NCBI GenBank assembly: GCA_965227695.1
Contig: OZ245760.1
Location: forward strand, 1,178,001-1,242,000
Direction: 5' to 3'
DNA: 64,000 bases
Origin: UBA1858 sp965227695
GTDB lineage: Bacteria > Pseudomonadota > Gammaproteobacteria > UBA4575
Part shown: in pieces, positions 1-9,000 of the stretch
How positions within the stretch are numbered: the stretch's first letter is position 1
Layout of the letters: each line of letters opens with the position of its first letter
Position numbers and translations under genes: made by a program
The notes under the pieces: model-generated
What the model was told of the DNA's origin: nothing
Seen by the model: only the letters and a program-made list of their open reading frames with translations
Databases searched by the model: none

Positions 1-1082
1 TGATTAGTCCATATCATCCCCAGTTTTGTGGTGTCATTGGCTTCTGCGGTCACAAGAGCGCAATGAAATTAATTAATAGCGAAGAAGTCGATCTTGTGGT
101 GGCAATAGGTACTTCACTACAGGAAACTGCGACAAATGCATGGACTGTTGTAAAGTCTATCGGCAATAAAATGATCCATATTGATGAATCGGAATCTAAT
201 TTAATGCGTTCACCCGCCGCACAGCTGCATGTGCAGGGTAATATCAGTAAGACCTTCATACAAGTGATAGAAAAGTTGCGCATTTCTAAGTTTGAGAGTC
301 AGTATGAGCAGGCAAAAACATTTGAATTACAGGATGTTTCAAGATTTTGCAGTGTTGAAGAATTTCCACGGCTAAGGGTTGAACAGGATGAAATAGAAAA
401 AACTCTTAGCAATGCCACGCCCATCAAGCCACAGCGATTGATGAGTCTATTGCCTAAATTACTGCCAGCGGGTACACGCTATTTGTGTGACTCAGGAAAT
501 AGTATGGCATGGTCCATCCATTATCTTCATCCACATGACCGTCGCGTGGCAAATCGACGTGACACCCTGGAAATTGACTCATATGATCAGAAAGGTCGAC
601 GTTCCGGAAGGCGTGCAACATCTGGAGGAATTTTCTGGACGTGTCTGGAGTTTGGTTCAATGGGTTGGGCAATAGGTTCTTCTATTGGCACCGCAATGGC
701 ATGTCCGAATACTCCTACTGTATGTATCACCGGCGATGGTTCGGTACTCATGTGTGGCGGCGACATTACCGTCGCTTTGCAAGAGCAGCTGAATATACTT
801 TTTATCATTCTTAATGATTCGGAGTATGGAATGGTGAAACACGGTCAACGGCTAGGTTCTGGAGAGCCTATTGGATATTCTTTGCCAAAGGTTGATTTCG
901 TTGAGTGGGGCAGGAGCATGGGGATACCTGGGTTTTTAATTAATTCACCAATGGACCTGGAAGCGGTTGATATTTCAAAAGTGATTAATATCCCCGGTCC
1001 AAAATTATTTGATGTAAGAGTAGATCCTGAAGAAGTGCCGCCGATAAAGAACCGATTACAGGCGCTTGGAACCGTCAAATAG
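1..1082 (+). CDS. ThDP-dependent enzyme, acetolactate-synthase-like (5' partial)
   Basis: The frame is open from the first bases (codons in phase with position 3), so the N-terminal third lies outside the window and about 360 residues are seen. The visible part starts in the central domain (DLVVAIGTSLQE, then an IHIDES segment as in the Rossmann-like middle domain of this family). It continues into the C-terminal pyrophosphate domain, with GDGSVLMCGG followed by an asparagine (ILNDSEYGMVKHGQ), which is the GDG-N motif binding Mg-thiamine diphosphate. Acetolactate synthases, benzoylformate decarboxylases and oxalyl-CoA decarboxylases share this layout; the substrate cannot be read here. Two citrate-synthase-like genes follow after about 150 bp and may act in the same pathway. 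Family call is firm, specific reaction open. Confidence 0.85.
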   Translation, partial: ISPYHPQFCGVIGFCGHKSAMKLINSEEVDLVVAIGTSLQETATNAWTVVKSIGNKMIHIDESESNLMRSPAAQLHVQGNISKTFIQVIEKLRISKFESQYEQAKTFELQDVSRFCSVEEFPRLRVEQDEIEKTLSNATPIKPQRLMSLLPKLLPAGTRYLCDSGNSMAWSIHYLHPHDRRVANRRDTLEIDSYDQKGRRSGRRATSGGIFWTCLEFGSMGWAIGSSIGTAMACPNTPTVCITGDGSVLMCGGDITVALQEQLNILFIILNDSEYGMVKHGQRLGSGEPIGYSLPKVDFVEWGRSMGIPGFLINSPMDLEAVDISKVINIPGPKLFDVRVDPEEVPPIKNRLQALGTVK

Positions 1083-1232
1083 GCTGTAATTTATCTCATT
1101 TTGCCTGACTCGCGGTAGCAAACCGCCGACACTATTAAACTGCTGAATAGCCCAGTCCGATACACTATGGATGGCACCATTGCGGATTCAATAACCTCCT
1201 AATTATAAGTGAGTTTTAACGCATAAAGCATT

Positions 1233-2024
1233 ATGGCAAGTGATAGCGAAAACAAGGAAATGCTGCATACCAAAATCTGGTATGAAGAACCCAGTGCGGA
1301 CAACCCATTCACCGCCGAAAAATGTTTTTGTTCTGGCTATGATGTCTACAATGACTTGTTACCAAATGCATCATATTTTGAATACCTCTATTTGCTGTTT
1401 ATGTTGGAAAGGCCAGAGAAATGGCAGACGGAAATGATGGAGAAAATCGCGATAGCCATCGCTAATCCGGGGATTCGTGACCATAGTGTTCGAGCGGCTA
1501 TGAATGCCGGGGTGGGCGGGTCAACCTCTGCTTCCTCACTCATGGCGGCATTGGCTGTCGGGGCGGGACATCTGGGCGGTTCAAGAGAAATCTATTCATG
1601 TGTTGAGCAATGGCAAATTTGCAGACAAGACTTATCTGGGTGGAAGAATATTGTCTGTGACTTTACAAAGAGTAAGGTGGATGGTTGGCCGCAGAAAGAA
1701 CATCCACCAGGGTTTGATCCAAATAGTGTCACATGCTGCCGTCCGGTGCTTGAAACGCTAAAGTCTCTATCCACGTATAAGGAAGCAAGTAACCTGATCT
1801 GGTTGTTATCCAACAGAATCGAGCTTGAGAAAATTGCAAATGCACCCTTGGCAATGTCTGGTGTGGTAGCAGCAGGATTCCATGATATCGGCTTTAATGC
1901 GGAACAGAGTGAAATGATTTATTTAATGTTGCGACTGCCAGGTGCGGCAGCCCATGCGTTGGAACAAAAACATCTTGGATGGCAGAAATATCCATTTTTT
2001 GGCAAAAACTTAAAAGTAGAATAG
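1233..2024 (+). CDS. Citrate synthase/citryl-CoA lyase-like protein (short, first paralogue)
   Basis: A 263-residue protein, about the size of the short citryl-CoA lyase-like members of the citrate synthase superfamily (full citrate synthases are about 430). The stretch AALAVGAGHLGGSREIY matches the first catalytic-His region (GP-H-GG in the family). LPGAAAHALEQKHLG matches the C-terminal R-GW-AH--EQ signature. The second region, normally GFGHP--DPR, reads HPPGFDPNSV, and the NvD segment that carries the catalytic Asp reads NAPLAMSG, so key residues seem to be missing. These are alignments by eye. The next gene, 30 bp on, is a second, different member of the family, so a heteromer is possible. 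ATG chosen at 1233; no strong ribosome binding site is seen. No specific reaction is claimed. Confidence 0.7.
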   Translation: MASDSENKEMLHTKIWYEEPSADNPFTAEKCFCSGYDVYNDLLPNASYFEYLYLLFMLERPEKWQTEMMEKIAIAIANPGIRDHSVRAAMNAGVGGSTSASSLMAALAVGAGHLGGSREIYSCVEQWQICRQDLSGWKNIVCDFTKSKVDGWPQKEHPPGFDPNSVTCCRPVLETLKSLSTYKEASNLIWLLSNRIELEKIANAPLAMSGVVAAGFHDIGFNAEQSEMIYLMLRLPGAAAHALEQKHLGWQKYPFFGKNLKVE

Positions 2025-2053
2025 TTTCGAATGATTAGAGGTAAGCATTGAAA

Positions 2054-2857
2054 ATGAACCGTGTAGAAGAACTAAAAAAATTTGCCGAATGCTGGGTTAC
2101 TAGCCTTGGTGGTTCAACTCCTGGCGAGGGAGTTGTTTTTCGCGGTGAAGACATGTTTAAAAAATTCAAGGGTTGGAACTGGGTTAGCATGTTCTATTAC
2201 TGCATAACAGACAAAAAGCCATCCAAAGAAGCAGAGATTTTTTTAAACAGTTTATTTTGTATGTGTTTCAACTATCCTGATCCAAGAATTTGGAATAACA
2301 GAGTGGCTGCTTTGGCGGGCACAGTTCGAAGTACTGCTCAGTTAGGCGTGTGTGCTGGGAGCGCTGTATCAGAGGCTGAATTTTATGGTGGTCCTGCGGG
2401 AATGCGGGCGATGGATTTTTTTTACCGGGCTAAGAAATTGGTTGATGAGGGTGAAAGCTTAAAGACTATTATCAAGCGTGAATTTAAAGAGAACAGAGCG
2501 GTATTCGGTTATGGTCGGCCGATTAACATAAATGACGAACGAGTGGTTCCGGCATTAGAGCTTCTGGATGAATTAGGGCTCAAGCAACGTAATTATGTGC
2601 AACTTTGTTTGAAGATTGATGAAGAGTTAAATAATAGTCGATATAAGTTCAAGCTGAATATAGGCGGGTTGATGGCCGCATTTTGTGCTGACGAAGGGAT
2701 GAGAAAAGAAGATATCTATTATTTAACCGTGGTCTGTTTTTCAGTTGGAATGTTGGCGTGTTATCTGGATGCACTGCAAAAGCCAGAAGGCTGCCTCTTT
2801 CCCCTGGTTTGCGATCAAATCAATTATACGGGCGAAAGTCAGCGAACATGGACGTAA
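2054..2857 (+). CDS. Citrate synthase/citryl-CoA lyase-like protein (second paralogue)
   Basis: 267 residues from the ATG at 2054; a TTG at 2048 is an alternative start, and AGAGG at 2037-2041 could serve either. The fold signature is seen in FYGGPAGMRAMDFF (hinge and first active-site loop), GYGRPININDER (where the family has GFGHP--DPR) and FPLVCDQINYTGES near the C-terminus (like the family's arginine-containing Y-G motif). Compared with active citrate synthases, the first His is Ala, the second His is Arg, and NIGGLMAAF replaces NvDgalaal, so the catalytic triad looks lost. It may be a regulatory or structural partner of the preceding paralogue. The stop codon lies 17 bp before the TonB-receptor start, which argues for co-transcription. 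Confidence 0.65.
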   Translation: MNRVEELKKFAECWVTSLGGSTPGEGVVFRGEDMFKKFKGWNWVSMFYYCITDKKPSKEAEIFLNSLFCMCFNYPDPRIWNNRVAALAGTVRSTAQLGVCAGSAVSEAEFYGGPAGMRAMDFFYRAKKLVDEGESLKTIIKREFKENRAVFGYGRPININDERVVPALELLDELGLKQRNYVQLCLKIDEELNNSRYKFKLNIGGLMAAFCADEGMRKEDIYYLTVVCFSVGMLACYLDALQKPEGCLFPLVCDQINYTGESQRTWT

Positions 2858-2874
2858 AGGCAAGGGGTTTTGTT

Positions 2875-5007
2875 ATGAATTGTATTCTTAAGCTATTTAA
2901 TCAATTAAAACTGGTTTGCGCGAGCCTCATAATAGTAAGTATTTTGCCAACCCAATTGTTGGCGGACGAGTTCGCGGAGGAAGAAGCGCTTGCGGAGTTA
3001 TATGGTGGAGAAGAAATTATCAGCATTGCGACCGGCAATGCGCAACCGATCTCGAAAGCGCCGGCAGTAGCCACAGTGATTACTGCAAATGATATCCAGG
3101 AAATGGGGGCGCGCGACGTTGATGAGGTCCTGGAAACCGTGCCAGGGTTGCATGTCTCAAGACGAGCCAGATCGGGTTCGCCAATTTATACATTCAGAGG
3201 AATTTACACATCAGAGAATCCCCAGGTATTAGTCCTGATTAACAATATTCCAATCACAGATATTTTTCTTGGGGATCGTGGCCAGGTATGGGGCGGAATG
3301 CCGGTGGAATCCATTTCAAGGATAGAGGTCATACGCGGGCCGGGTTCTGCTATCTATGGCGCAGATGCGTTCGCAGGCGTAATAAATATAATGACCAAAA
3401 CTGCAAGCGAAATCGATGGCACAGAAACCGGTGTGCGATATGGAAGTTTTAATACTAAGGAGGGCTGGCTGCTACATGGCGGTAACTATGCGGGTTTTGA
3501 TTTCGCCTTTATGGCAGAGTTAAAGAGTACTGATGGACACCATGAAGATATAGATTCTGACTTCCAGACTTTTTCAGATTCATTAACAATGACATCTGCT
3601 TCACTGGCACCAGGATCAACAAACAATGGCCGTGATAATCTCGATATGCGGGTTGATATACAAAAAAATCAGTGGCAACTAAGAGCGGGATTGCAAAAAA
3701 GAAATAATTATGAGCCAGGCGTGGGGACCGCTGGCGCACTGGATAATAATGTACAGCTTAAAGCTGAAAGATGGAATGTTGATTTAACATTTGATGAAGA
3801 ACAATTCACTGAACATTGGGGAGTGCAAGCACAAATTAGTTATTTTTCTTCGTCTCTGGAAATCGATGAAGACCAGCTCGTCTTCCCTCCTGGTGCTTTT
3901 TTATTGAACCCGTTACCTCCGCCGCCAGCAATTGGTCCATTTCCGAATGGGGTTATTGGTAATCCGGAGGGGTGGCAGGAATATTACCGCTATAACCTTA
4001 CAGGTTTATATTCAGGAATAGAGAATCATTTAATTCGTTTAGGTGTAGGTTATACACATCAAGAGTTTACAAAAATTAAAGAAGAGCAAAATTTTTCTCC
4101 GCTTGCGCCTCCGGGTACATTAGTTGATGTTTCTGATACACCTTTTGTCTTTCTGCCAGAAAAGCATCGCAATAATACGTATGCTTTTGTGCAAGATGTC
4201 TGGCGCTTCGCCAATGACTGGGAATTGACGGCCGGACTTCGTTATGATGACTATAATGACTTTGGTGATACCTGGAATCCGCGGGCGGCACTGGTATGGT
4301 CGGCAAGGCACGATACGACAATAAAATTGTTATATGGTCAGGCATTTCGCGCGCCATCTTTTGCTGAATTTCGCAATCAGAACAACCCAGTGGCCTTGGG
4401 TAATGATGAACTTGATCCGGAAGAAATGGAAACCATTGAGTGGGCCATTGACTACCGGCCCAGTGATCGTCTGAGATTTGGCACGAATATATTCTACTAT
4501 GAATGGGATGACATTATTCGTTTTGTCTCTGACGGTTCCTCGGGTACGGCTACGGCACGAAATATTGGCGAACAAACAGGTTATGGTTTAGAACTGGAAA
4601 TGGAGTGGGAGCCAACCGATACGCTTTCTCTGTTGGCTAATTATGCCTTCTAGGACTCTGAAGACGAAGTGACTAATGAAGACTCCGGGGATGCACCGCA
4701 TCACCAGATTTATGCGCGCGCCAATTGGGAATTTATGCCTGGCTGGACAGTGACACCGGCCGTTAACTATGTCATCGAACGTGATCGTCCCCCCATGGAT
4801 ACACGCGATGAGCTGGACGATTACATGGTTGTTGATTTGACACTAAGAAGCCAGGCATTCAGTGATCAATGGGAGCTGGCTGCGGGTGTAAGAAATCTAT
4901 TTAATTCATCGCCGGAAGAACCGACCGAAGCTGGTTTAAATATATCCAATGACCTCCCGCTGGAAAGACGAACAATTTTCGCTGAATTCAGAGTGAATTT
5001 TCACTAG
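2875..5007 (+). pseudogene. TonB-dependent outer membrane receptor interrupted by in-frame TAG
   Basis: Starting at ATG 2875 the protein has a signal peptide (MNCILKLFNQLKLVC to about residue 27) and a TonB-box-like EEIISIATG. The plug domain follows (VITANDIQEMGARDVDEVL; GLHVSRR; PGSAIYGADAFAGVINI), and then a 22-strand-type barrel rich in alternating aromatic residues. A TAG at 4651-4653 stops translation after 592 residues. The same frame continues without a break to the stop at 5005-5007, giving 118 more residues with barrel-like strands and the terminal FAEFRVNFH. Total length without the TAG (about 710) is usual for the family, so one nonsense change (for example CAG to TAG) fits better than a gene boundary. 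The truncated product would lack the last strands. Upstream ATG/TTG codons (from 2758) overlap the previous gene and are less likely starts. Ligand unknown. Confidence 0.85.
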
Positions 5008-5040
5008 TCAGAATTTCATGACGAGTGAAACAGCGTGTAC

Positions 5041-5994
5041 ATGTTATTGAGTGATAAAAGCCTGGCTAATAAAACAATCGCGGTCGTGATTGTTTATGTT
5101 GCGTTATTTGCACCGGTATTCGCCGAAGCAAAAGTCGGTATTATTGTGCCTGAACTGCGCGCACCCTTTAAAGTCATCTTTGATAATGTCGTTGAAGGCA
5201 TTGAAAATGGTTTGAATCAGGGTTCTTCCAGGCTAGTGCTGAATAAAGATTACGACCCTAATGACATCGCCCGTTGGGCCCGGCAGGAAAACATTCGCTC
5301 AGTAGTCACTTTGGGCACCCTTGGCCTTAAAGCATCAATGTACGTCCCGGGTAATCCCGCTATAGTCCACGGTGGCCTGTTATCGGCACCCGGTCACTCA
5401 AGCAAACACCCCGGGGTGGCGCTGACGCCAGACCCCAAGGCCTTATTTAACCTGCTTTACCGATTGGATAACACGCGTAAAAGAATCGTTGTTGTCTATA
5501 ACCCGGCAAAAAATCAATGGCTGGTGGACTTGGCAAAGCGACAAACAGCTGCGAATGGCATAGAACTGGTTGCGTATAAAGCGACAGGGGTCAAGCAGGC
5601 CGCGATTATTTACGATGAAATTTTTTCTGATAACGACCTGGACTCGACTGCGCTATGGCTGTTGCAGGATAGCAAGGTGATTGATTCGAGAGTTGTGTTG
5701 CCTTTTATTATAGAAAAAGCCTGGCAAAAAGAAATGGTGGTATTTTCCAGTGCGCTTGGTCATGTAAAAAATGGTGTTCTGTTTTCAATGTATCCGGACA
5801 ATAAGCGCCATGGTGAACAGTTGGCGCAGCTGATCAATTCAGCGGGTGGGCGTGCGAATCTTGCTGATAATCAAATTTATCCTTCTGTTGGCCTGCAGAA
5901 TGCTGTCAATATACGCACAGCCGAACACCTGGGAATAAACCTGACGCGGTCCGAGTTGAGAGAATTTGATGTTGTTTTCCCGGTTTCAAACTGA
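5041..5994 (+). CDS. ABC-type substrate-binding protein, PF04392 (TrpX/YtfQ-like) family
   Basis: About 317 residues from ATG 5041 (a GTG at 5035 is an alternative). A signal peptide ends near APVFAEA. The mature protein begins VGIIVPELRAPFKVIFDNVVEGIENG, and later come VVTLGTLGLKA, GGLLSAP, RIVVVYNPAKNQWLV and SALGHVKNGVLFSMYPD. These are the regular elements of the periplasmic-binding-like fold used by ABC_sub_bind proteins. No permease or ATPase is nearby. The gene lies between a TonB receptor and a membrane-bound hybrid kinase, with only 8 bp to the kinase. It therefore more likely feeds a periplasmic signal to the kinase than serves transport; that role is inferred from context. Confidence 0.75.
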   Translation: MLLSDKSLANKTIAVVIVYVALFAPVFAEAKVGIIVPELRAPFKVIFDNVVEGIENGLNQGSSRLVLNKDYDPNDIARWARQENIRSVVTLGTLGLKASMYVPGNPAIVHGGLLSAPGHSSKHPGVALTPDPKALFNLLYRLDNTRKRIVVVYNPAKNQWLVDLAKRQTAANGIELVAYKATGVKQAAIIYDEIFSDNDLDSTALWLLQDSKVIDSRVVLPFIIEKAWQKEMVVFSSALGHVKNGVLFSMYPDNKRHGEQLAQLINSAGGRANLADNQIYPSVGLQNAVNIRTAEHLGINLTRSELREFDVVFPVSN

Positions 5995-6002
5995 CTATTC
6001 GC

Positions 6003-9000
6003 ATGAGTTTAATAAAGACTATCAAAAATAAAACAATCCCGGCTGACTTCAGGCGTCAGTTAGTGATGGTTCTGGTAGGCGGAGTGATTGCCATGGCAAT
6101 CATTTCTACATTCTTTATCTCGTCATTCACTTCCAATGCGGTGAGCAAGAATTTGCTCGAGGAAGGCAAAAAAATTACCGAAACATTTGCTTCACAAAGT
6201 ATCCTGGGTCTTCTGGTCAGTAATGTTGATAATATTGAAGACTCTGTGACAGCCGTGCTCAGTTTCCCGGGTGTTGAGGGGCTAGGTATCTATGACCTGA
6301 ATAAGAAACCGCTGGTAGAAAGAGGAAAAAGCACTTTTACAAGCGCAGAAGCCAGCTGGAGTGATGAGGTGCAACTGGTTGAAGAGACCCAGCAAGCATG
6401 GTACATCGTGGCACCTGTTTATTATATACATGAAGCCGAGGAAGACTTTTTTGATCAGGCAGCTGAACCGGAATTGCTTGGCCATGTGCGTATTGTGCAA
6501 AGTAAAGAGAGTCTCACAACCCTGATTAATGATATCCGCAAGGTCAATATCCTTATCTCACTGGTGCTGGCTGCTGTGTTGATGATGATATTGTTATTCA
6601 TTACCAAGCGTGTAACCAAACCCCTGCAGGAGCTCATGGGTTTGATGCGACGTGCGCAAAATGGTGAGATTGATGTGCGTGCTGAATTATCGGGCCCTCA
6701 GGATATTCAGGAAATGGAAGGTGCTTTCAACACCATGATTGAATCTTTGCAGGAACGTGAGGTTGAACTTGAAATGGCGCGTGATTCTGCTATTCGGTCG
6801 GCGCGGGTAAAAGGCGAATTTGCCGCCAATGTCAGCCATGAGCTTCGTACGCCACTCAATGGAATTCTCGGAATGCTGGAATTGCTCTCCGCCATGGGGC
6901 TGTCAAGCAAACAAAGGGAATATGTCGATATCGCCCGCAATTCCAGCGATGCATTGCTTGCCCTGATTGACGATATTCTGGACTTCTCAAAAATTGATTC
7001 AGGTAAGCTGGAGGTAGATTCAAATGCATTTAATCTGCGCGAGGTACTTGATGATGTGGTGAGTATCATGGCATCACAGGCGCAAAGTAAAAATCTTGAT
7101 CTGGCACACCTGATATGCACCAGTGTTCCGCAAATGGTCATTGGTGATGCGCGCAGAATCCGCCAGGTATTGTTAAACCTTTGCGGAAATGCCGTCAAAT
7201 TTACCAGCAGTGGCGATATTGGAATTTACGTCAACCAGGTAGAATCGAATAACACCAACATCACGCTGCGTTTCAAGGTCAAGGACAGCGGCATCGGTAT
7301 CCCGCAAACGGCAAAAGATAAAATATTTGAGGCATTTTCCCAGGCAGACAGTTCAACCACACGAAAATATGGCGGAACAGGACTGGGTCTTGCGATATGC
7401 AAGCAATTGGTAGAGGTGCTGGGTGGTGACATCGGTGTAGAAAGTATTCCCGGGGAAGGAAGTACCTTCTGGTTCGATCTTCCCCTGAAAATCGCAAATA
7501 CCAGCAGCGTGGTCGACACTGATGATAAAGGTGCCATGGATCTGCGTATTCTGGTGGTCGATGACAGTGAAATTGTTCAGTTTAATGTGATGCAGACGCT
7601 GGAAAAATGGGGGGCCTATGTAGAGTGTGCAGATAACGGAGAGACAGCGTTACTTAAATTGCGTAATGCAGTACATATTAATAAACCTTTTGATGTCGCA
7701 TTAATTGATGAATTAATGCCGGGTTGTAATGGGATTGAATTGATGAGAACCATTACCGGTAATCCGAAAATTAACGCGACCAAAATGATCTTGCTGACTA
7801 ATCAAAGTCATCCTGAATCCTTCCTTGAACGGTTTGAAGAAATTGACGGGTTTTTGCTTAAACCAGTGCTTCAGTCCAGTCTCTATGATGCATTGTCAAC
7901 CGTGATGCACGGTAGTTTAAATATCGTCAATCCTTTATTCGTGCATGACAGGGAAACCAAAGAATTAGCATTTAATGCCACTGTTCTGGTGGCCGAGGAT
8001 AACGTCGCCAATCAACAGGTTGCGATAGGCATGCTTGAGAAGCTGGGTTGCTCGGTCGTTGTGGCGTCCAATGGTGAAGACGCATTGAATGATATTGCCA
8101 GGAATAGATTTGACTTAATATTCATGGACTGCAACATGCCGGAAGTGGATGGCTATGAAGCGACGCGTCGCATTAGAACATTGCAGGGGTCTGATGCAGG
8201 GCTCCCGATTATCGCCATGACGGCCAATGTGCAGGAGGGCGACCGCCAGAAATGCCTGCAGGTCGGCATGGATGACTACCTGTCAAAACCCCTGAAGATG
8301 GATCGGTTGCGTGCAAAACTACTAAAATGGCTACCCCAGACCCCAACTGAGCTGGTGAGTGACACTGTCGATGAAATCACGGTGCTGAATGACAGTCCTC
8401 AATCAACCGGTCCGATTGATGAGACGCGCATTAATGAGTTGCGTGACAGTGTCGAGGGCGCTTTCGACCAGATTGTTGAGGCATATATTGAAGATCTGCC
8501 TGTATTGGCAACATCACTGGAAGATGCCATTAATGCCAGGGATGCGGATCTGATTCAGCATTTTGCACATAGTATCAAGGGCAGTAGCAAGAACTTTGGT
8601 GTAATGGAGCTGGCCGAAGTGTCCAAGGAAATTGAAGACCTTGCCAAAGAAAATAAGATACAGGATTTGCAAACGCAGATGATCTCGGTATTTGAAGAGG
8701 TGGATCGCGTGATTGAATACCTGAATAACATCATTCATCCGGGAGTTGAAAAAATTAACAGCGACGTCCGCCCCAGTGAACAGATCGATCGCATCCTGAT
8801 TGCCGATGATGATCGCAGTATGCGCCTTGCCTTGATGAATGTTCTGGATTCGGATGGTTACCACCTGGACGAAGTTGAAAATGGCCGCCAGGCGTATGAT
8901 TATTGTCGCAACAATATGCCCGATCTTGTTTTACTGGATGCCATGATGCCGGAAATGGACGGGTTTGAAGCGTGCGAAAAAATTCGCACCATCGATCAGG

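Noticed and set aside
2758..2874. Upstream start for the TonB receptor overlapping the citrate-synthase-like gene
   Set aside because: It would put about 40 residues before a clear signal peptide that begins at ATG 2875.
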